DNA of 64,000 nt, taken from positions 62,001 to 126,000 of the forward strand of contig JAQOOI010000007.1 of assembly GCA_028554645.1 (NCBI GenBank), read 5' to 3'. This document shows, in pieces, positions 58,064-64,000 of the stretch. This DNA comes from Omphalotus guepiniiformis (Eukaryota > Basidiomycota > Agaricomycetes > Agaricales > Omphalotaceae). The position numbers and the translations under genes were made by a program. Every line of letters begins with the position of its first letter. Position 1 is the stretch's first letter. The notes under the pieces were generated by a model that searched no databases, was not told where the DNA came from, and was given only the letters and a program-made list of their open reading frames with translations.

Positions 58064-58187
58064 ATGCTTTCCTTCAAATACTTCATCGCTCTCTTCGTTC
58101 TCGTCTCCAGCACGTATGCCTTGGATTGCACCACCCAGTCCGATTGCTCTGATGATCAAGTTTGTTGCCCAATTCGAGGAGTGAGGT
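58064..58187 (+). CDS. Small secreted Cys-rich protein (3' end uncertain)
   Basis: The ATG at 58064 starts a signal peptide (MLSFKYFIALFVLVSSTYAL) followed by DCTTQSDCSDDQVCCPIRG. A donor GTGAGG follows GGA at about 58184-58186, and one or two further exons probably lie before 58370. The Cys pattern differs from the pair near 31-35 kb. Function unknown. Confidence 0.55.
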
Positions 58188-58577
58188 TTCGTTCTTTTCC
58201 TTTCGTCGGCGTTCGTTGACCCTTTGAGTTAGTCGGCTACTTCGAGGTGCTTGACTGAAGATGTCTGCCAACGGTTGTAGATTTACTGGTAGGATCCTGA
58301 ATCGGTATAACACTGGCACTCTTACTGGCACTCTTACCGGGTACATACACGCCCGTTGAAATCCCTTCTCAGTTCCATTGCTCGCTGACCACTCATGTGG
58401 ACGATGTTTTGAGAAGATTGATACACCAAATGATGAGGTCGGAAGCCCAACGACTATCTCTATAGATATACAGAAAATGATAATGATGGTAAGGATAAAG
58501 TTCACAAGTTGGTCGAACATCTAATACTGTCTATATCTATTCTATAAATATCTCACGACCCGAATCGGGCCGGAATC

Positions 58578-60332
58578 TCATCTACGCCGCCTCCAGAGAG
58601 TTGTCCATACAGTCCCTCTCGTCGTCTTCTCCTTTTCTTGCTTAGTGATAGACTTGAACTTATTCCCTAATTTCCTCGGCTCCTGAATCGGGCTGAGGTG
58701 CACGTACCACTTTAGTGGCGGTTGGGTGGGAGGCTCCTCAATCGTGCTGACTTCTATCTTTTCGGTCTCGATCGGTACAGTGTCCTTCTCCTTCGAATAC
58801 TCGGTGACTTTTTCCTTGGATGTTTCTTCTATAAGGGTTTGCTGGGTATGTGGGTCTATAATGTTCAAAACTCGTGAACTGACAGCGTCTACAAAGTCGG
58901 TGGAAGCAGTTGGATCTGTCTTCGTGTAAATCGTGCAATGCTCCGGACGAGGAGCGATGTATGCCGCAGAAACGTCTTCCTCCGCCGACCGCACAACCCA
59001 CTTAGCCTGTTCTGGGAAGTGATCGTTGTACGCTGACAACCAATGCGCGGCATAGAAGGATGTCTGTCGACTGCATCCAATAGGAAGCTTCAGCGTGGGA
59101 TCTGCGAACATGGGAGAATGTGTGGAGTTGTGCAAATGAAGCGCGAGCTGGAGTTCGGGGTCGATGTTCATGAAATCGCTCGATGACACTGTAGAGTGAT
59201 CGACCCACTCGACGTTCACATTGCCGGCGGGAAAGTACCGTCTCGCATTGTGAACCAGGTGTCTGAGGTCGTAAACGTACTGATAGATTTTTTCTAAGCT
59301 TCTCATCAGTTCTCGCATTTGGCGACGAACCATCTCGAGCTCAGGCTGTGAGGTTGACGTACAGTGTCGAATGCAAGTGTCCGAGGTATAATACGCGAGA
59401 AACTTGGATTGGAGAAGAATTCTCGCTGCTGCTGCGAGTTGATGGAATTTGGCGTCTAGTCGTTTAGAAGAGTTTGGTATATTCCTTGCGGATGATTCGG
59501 AGGAAGGAGGGGGAAATGTCATATACGAAGGAAGGGTGAACTGTTCGAGATCCGAGAATAGGTGGAGAAGAAGTTCCCTGACAGTTGGCCTGTTCCGAAA
59601 GGCAAACTCGTAATCACGATGTGATACATAGTTCTTGCAATCAGGAAACTCCTTGTAGATGTTCCCGTAACGTCCACCAGGATGATACATCTCAAGCGCC
59701 TGGTCCAACTTGAAGTCGACGACTGCGGAGTGTAGCTCGGCGAGACGCCTATTTAGCTCGACGTAAGAGCGAGTGGAGATGAAATCGAACGCGGCGTCCT
59801 TCGTGATGGAATGATGGGCACTGTCTCGGTCCTTCGAAGTGACGAGGACATCGCGGAGCTTCTGTGCCGCATCTTTATCTGCGGCGGTGACAGCACCCTT
59901 CTTAGCTATGAAAAAAGATATCCCTCTGTGGTCTGCGAGAGAGGTCACCGCAAACCTCTCATCATCAAATCGCCCAGTGGTGAGGCAAGCTGCCAGAGTG
60001 CTGAGGTCGCGAAGTGATCCTGCTTCATCCTGTGCTCCTTTCCAACTCGCCCTAGGTACCGTCGTGCTGATCGATGAGAGCCCAGAAAGATGATGTTGTT
60101 TCAATTCTTCCGATGGTTTGTTGCACGAATCTAAAGTTTTGTTTTGAGAAGATTGAAAAGGTTTCGGTTTCGTGAGCGAGACCGGCGGGTCACTGCGGTA
60201 GGTCATGGCGGCAATTACGAGGTAAACAACGAGGCAAGCAGCGACCGCTTGGTATAAAAAGGAAAGCTTAGAGACATTGTTTGGCTTGGGGGCCGAGATA
60301 GACAGTCTTGCCGTATGGCCTCCGAGAGTCAA
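58578..60332 (-). CDS. Degenerate deaminase-fold protein, paralog 3, with possible membrane anchor
   Basis: The frame is open for 584 codons. Shared motifs: LAACLTTGRFDDERFAVTSL, FFIAKKGAVTAADKDAAQKL; ARILLQSKFLAYYT; RSLEKIYQYVYDLRHL; YFPAGNVNVEWV. The core block is IDPELQLALHLH (about residue 390) and PIGCSRQTSFYAAHWLSAYN (about 416-435), with no zinc-binding set. A 20-residue hydrophobic segment (FLYQAVAACLVVYLVIAAM) lies near the start. No ATG precedes it: the first in-frame ATG is at 60206, just after the hydrophobic segment. A 5' exon is therefore likely; a GTGAGT donor at about 60389 and a CACAG acceptor at about 60337 are visible but upstream frames are closed. Confidence 0.7.
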   Translation of the reverse strand: MTLGGHTARLSISAPKPNNVSKLSFLYQAVAACLVVYLVIAAMTYRSDPPVSLTKPKPFQSSQNKTLDSCNKPSEELKQHHLSGLSSISTTVPRASWKGAQDEAGSLRDLSTLAACLTTGRFDDERFAVTSLADHRGISFFIAKKGAVTAADKDAAQKLRDVLVTSKDRDSAHHSITKDAAFDFISTRSYVELNRRLAELHSAVVDFKLDQALEMYHPGGRYGNIYKEFPDCKNYVSHRDYEFAFRNRPTVRELLLHLFSDLEQFTLPSYMTFPPPSSESSARNIPNSSKRLDAKFHQLAAAARILLQSKFLAYYTSDTCIRHCTSTSQPELEMVRRQMRELMRSLEKIYQYVYDLRHLVHNARRYFPAGNVNVEWVDHSTVSSSDFMNIDPELQLALHLHNSTHSPMFADPTLKLPIGCSRQTSFYAAHWLSAYNDHFPEQAKWVVRSAEEDVSAAYIAPRPEHCTIYTKTDPTASTDFVDAVSSRVLNIIDPHTQQTLIEETSKEKVTEYSKEKDTVPIETEKIEVSTIEEPPTQPPLKWYVHLSPIQEPRKLGNKFKSITKQEKEKTTRGTVWTTLWRRRR

Positions 60333-61053
60333 AGCTGTGTTTAACCCTTGGTAAAACGGTGAGTAATTTTCGTACTCACCTTTTTATCAGCGAAAGAAGA
60401 CTTATATCATATAGGTTCTTTCACATTTAAAGAAACAAACTATGTGAGCCTTCAGGATAATTGGAAGTTTTAAAGATTTCATTATTGGTCGCAGTGGATT
60501 TCGGTCAAGATTCGGTGGAATTCCGAACTGAAAGCCTAGAACACTCCGCGAGTCATGTGACCGTGGCAAAAATAAACTGGCGCGGCTGAGCGGAAAGACA
60601 GGCGGCTTGGACACTTCCCACCTCTTCCATGTACATAAATTGAGAATATCCTTCGGTGAATCCCCATACGACTGAAAGGGTCCGGAGATATCATTATGTA
60701 TGTGAACTCGCTTTTTTCACCTCTGACTTCTTGAATGCAGGATAATGATTAGCCTCCTACGCAGGCGCATATATTGCGCATAAGTATACTCGAGCCAAGG
60801 GAAAGCCTTGAAGCAGACTTCTACTCGGAGTAAGCGCGCCTTATCGAAACGCTCACTTCGGTAGCTCTCAGCCAGCGCCGAGGGATGGTCAATGGACAGA
60901 GCCGGCTGGGTTCCCAGTAGCCCCGTTCCTTGTATGTAAACCAGAGAAACTTCTGTTCTAAGAATGTGTATCTCTCTAATCGCTTAGAACGCTTACAACG
61001 TCACCCCCGTCCTATAAGAAGAGCAGGTGGACTTTCTTCCCCTCCAATCCGTG
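60333..61053. other. Intergenic region
   Basis: A possible leader intron of the gene at 58578 lies at about 60337-60389. Nothing else is supported. Confidence 0.5.
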
Positions 61054-61865
61054 ATGTCGTATGCGGCTCCAGCGACAGTTGGAATCTCCTTGCTGGTCGT
61101 CTTGCTTCTGAAGGCATTTCTAGACAAGGTGCTCTCCATACAAAGGGGGTTGAAGGCTCTAGGGTAGGATCGCTCAAAGTGAACTGTGAACTCACTGAAT
61201 GACAAGGATTTTACAGAAATTGTCCGGGTGCATCTCTGATTTGGTTCCATCCCTTCCGCTCAGCAGCTCCCGTGCTCGCCAAAATCTTTCCATTTGCTCA
61301 TCAGATAGGTGACTATTATGCGGATTACGAAGGTCCGTATTTTTTTTGGGCTTGTACGCAAACCTTAGCTAATGATGACCTTGTATGATACATTAGTGTA
61401 CAAAAGATTTGGAAGCACCTGCTTATCATGTGTACTGTTCCAGAGTGCTATACCGACCTTTTGGCTCTCAGATGCGAACGCTCTCCGTATTGTGCTCAAC
61501 GATAGAAACACGTTCCGGCGTGATTTGGACGCGGTAGGGTGCTGCACAATCGTTTTTCTTCAGTTCCTTCATGTTGTTTGCATAGTATAAAGTCGTAAGC
61601 CCGTACGGTCCGAGTATGGTAGCCAAAGAAGGTCCGGATTGGAAGAGACATCGCGCGGTTGCAAAGCCAGCGTTCAACGAGGTTCGTGTTATTGTTGGCG
61701 TTGTACTTTCTTCGCTCAATTCCTTCAAGGCCAACAGCTCTCTCGTATGGAAACATTCAACTCGACTTGTCCATGAATGGTTCGCTTTGCTGGACAAAGG
61801 ACACGATACTACTTCAGCGGCGCCTCAGGCTGTTCGTGTTGATTTACTGAAAACGATGACAGAGG
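61054..61865 (+). pseudogene. Cytochrome P450, 5' fragment
   Basis: Exon 1 (61054-61163) encodes a membrane anchor (MSYAAPATVGISLLVVLLLK). Exon 2 from 61217 has NCPGASLIWFHPF. Further exons give VYKRFGSTCLSCVLF, FWLSDANALRIVLNDR (typical of helix B region), SPYGPSMVAKEGPDWKRHRAVAKPAFNE (helix C WxxxR) and NSSLVWKHSTRLVHEWFALL. Reading stops after LLKTMTE at about 61865. The I-helix, ExxR and haem-binding Cys motif are all missing before the next gene at 62269 on the other strand, so the gene is truncated or interrupted. Confidence 0.8.
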
Positions 61866-62268
61866 TAGGCCTGCAGGCTACTATACCATCAGGAAAAAAT
61901 GGCGTTACTACAGGGGGCCCCGTAACTCGCGTAGCATGTATAGCACGGTAGAAACGTACCCCTTTATCGGGTCGTCGTAGCTCAGATAGTGTGAGTACAT
62001 ACCTCCATAGCACCAACCTATATCTCCGTAGTATCATGTAGCATGTGCGCATACCTCCATAGCATAGGCAAGAGACTCTGTAGTTTCAGGTAGTTCCACT
62101 AGTTCAGTGCATTGAGTATATAGTGTATGTAGTCTCTGGCTACTATCAAGCCTACAAACACTATATATTATGCATACCCTCTGTCTCTTAAAAAGGTCAT
62201 CCATGCGTGAAAATTATGAATTCTGATACTGTAATAGAATTAAACAAAGACATATAATAATGATTAAT
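61866..62268. other. Sequence that replaces the P450 3' part
   Basis: It contains ATACCTCCATAGCA twice (about 62000 and 62052) and variants of TAGCATGT; it looks repetitive and may be an insertion edge. No gene. Confidence 0.45.
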
Positions 62269-64000
62269 TCACGAGGCAATATCTAGCTCTTCATCATCAG
62301 TATTACTTCCTCCGACTGGTCCGTCGCCCAGTACTCGCGGTGCGCTATTGGCATCATCACTACTTCCAACATCGTCGTCATCTTCAGAACTCTGTTTCAC
62401 CGGTACGAGCTGCCAACTCTAACTCTATTGCGAGTCTTGACTGATTCTGTTATATGGATTTTCGTCGTTTGAGGATCAAGACCAGCTTTTTTCGCTGAGA
62501 GAAAATGTGAGAAATTGCCAACGACATATCAAATAGGACTGACCGAGCTCTGGAATACATCCGCTTTCGTATTTTTAAAACTACATCTTCGTTGCAACTA
62601 TTCCACGTCTTCAGCTCCTGAAGGAATTCCATGTAAATTGATTTGTTCTCTTGCTCCGTAAAGCCATGACTTCGATCAGCTTTCACATGTACACCCGTTG
62701 AAAACTGTCTAAGAACAAATGAAATCTATTGCACATCAGTCATCCTTCATTTCTGAATAGAATTGCTAAGATACATACCTCCGTCATAAAAAATGCAAGA
62801 GTTCCCAAGGATACAGGATCAAAAAAATCGTCGAAAGACCACCCCGCGGGAAGATGCGCCACTATTAAAAGCAAACAAGACGCAGTATGAGCTGGAAGAT
62901 AGGATTCTCTGCGAATCCAGTACGATTCTCAATATCCTATGTGGATAGATAAGTGTACATATACGAGTGCTCACAAACAAAATCATACCTTGTAAGCGAA
63001 TGCCATATGCTTGATTAGTTTCTCATACAAATTGAGATTATGTCGTTTCGTTTTTCTGCTTGCGTCGCTACTAAAAACCATACGTAGATAGTATAGCCTG
63101 GTGAACATGTGTCAAAATTTCACCACGGGACACGGCTTCCACGATCGCGAATCTAAGTAGCAACTCAGAACTCAAATACTACTTAGGCCATGTAAAGACT
63201 CACTATTTTCTTGATTCTCTCGGTACATTGATAGCTTCTGTCAGCCGTCTTACAAGCATCTTGGAATGCTTTATCTGCCCAACCATTTTGAGTGGCCCCG
63301 GTTTGGGAAGCACTCAACACCAATAATCTTGCTCTTCGTAATAGGCAGTTGCTCGTAAAATGATGGCCTGTCCAACTGAGTTGTAATCTCGTGCTTTAGG
63401 ACGACCACTGATACCAGCAGTATAGCTCTCCGAGAAACTTAGCTGTGGTGTGGATGACATTGAAGAACTTGGAGTGACATTCGTGCTACATAGACTGGTT
63501 TTGTCGCCAGCAGAAGTGAATGGTATTGTAATAGGAGGCATGATAGGCTGAACCGGGGGTGATGATGGTGCCTCAATCAATTGTGCAGCGATTGATGCAG
63601 CCAGAGGTGTGGTTGTCACAGCGAAGATATCAGAGGGTTGCTAGAAAGGCGGAAGTGAATAGCAAGTGGCAGTAATAAAAGCAAGAGGTAGAGACCTGGT
63701 GACGTGGCACTGCTGACTGAGACAATCCACTAGAGACTGTCGGTGAGGAATCATTGGCAGACGTGGCATCATTTTCGTCCTCAGCCATAGGTGTAGTTAA
63801 AAATGCGGAGCGAGGTGTTTTCACTGTGGTGATGAATGCCTTCTTGCGCTCAGACGTGTCAAGTCAATACAGGGACCAGATGCAGTAATTGTTGGCATTG
63901 GAGTGATCTTCGATGGCTCATTAAAGTAAGGTTAAATGTGATATGGCCAAACATACCGCAAAAGCAGACGAAAATTGAATGTCTCGGGTAGTCTCCTCCT
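62269..64000 (-). CDS. DUF6532-like protein (5' end off-window or unresolved)
   Basis: Several exons on the - strand: a Ser/Thr/Pro-rich N-terminal part (63.4-63.8 kb; intron from about 63695 to 63642 joining RHQ to QPSDIFAV), SGRPKARDYNSVGQAIILRA, then NGWADKAFQDACKTA, YEKLIKHMAFAYK, AHLPAGWSFDDFFDPVSLGT, FSTGVHVKADRSHGF, EFLQELKTWNSC and RKRMYSRARSVLFDMSL. An acidic tail ends DDEELDIAS at the stop (62269). The order resembles DUF6532, common in Agaricomycetes and often near mobile elements; I am not certain of the family. Function unknown. Confidence 0.6.

Overview
The window is nuclear DNA of a filamentous fungus, most likely a mushroom-forming basidiomycete (Agaricomycetes). This rests on many 50-70 nt GT-AG introns, basidiomycete families (DUF6593, DUF6532-like), small secreted Cys-rich proteins and a dense load of Ty3/Gypsy elements. 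All calls come from reading the sequence; no database search was run.

Left third (1-27.2 kb): nested mobile elements. The outermost is a decayed Ty3/Gypsy chromovirus-like element on the + strand ('Gypsy-2', 15181-27.2 kb, 5' end off-window). Its gag was hit by a large Ty3/Gypsy element on the - strand ('Gypsy-1', 1-15180, with 1.85-kb LTRs), which encodes intact gag, protease and pol. Between its pol and its 3' LTR, Gypsy-1 also carries two intron-rich genes on the opposite strand. One of these encodes a Zn2Cys6-like protein. A 10-mer, AGTATCTAAC, occurs 11 times across Gypsy-1 and was not noticed elsewhere in the window. Downstream of its pol, Gypsy-2 has a spliced accessory gene, which is split by a decayed inverted-repeat DNA element at a TTAA site. 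That DNA element is in turn split by a 1.6-kb gag-only Ty1/Copia-type retroelement with identical 225-bp LTRs and a 5-bp target duplication.

Middle (27.4-45 kb): mostly host genes. There is a Pro/Ser-rich hypothetical protein; two head-to-tail 797-bp inverted-repeat elements with an 8-bp target duplication (hAT-like); adrenodoxin/ferredoxin-NADP reductase (ARH1 type) flanked by two paralogous secreted Cys-rich proteins; a carnitine acyltransferase; an intron-containing tRNA-Ala(CGC); an ATG15-type autophagic lipase; and a DUF6593 protein.

Right (45-64 kb): an MFS transporter; eIF2A; three related proteins with an apparent degenerate deaminase fold (two + strand, one - strand with a possible membrane anchor); a small secreted Cys-rich protein; a cytochrome P450 5' fragment that stops after the N-terminal region; and a DUF6532-like gene running towards the window end.

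The most unusual parts are Gypsy-1 with its antisense gene pair and dispersed motif, the deaminase-like trio, the gag-only Copia element and the tandem hAT-like pair. Splice junctions were read by eye from GT-AG and phase; those given with exact coordinates keep the frame unless stated.
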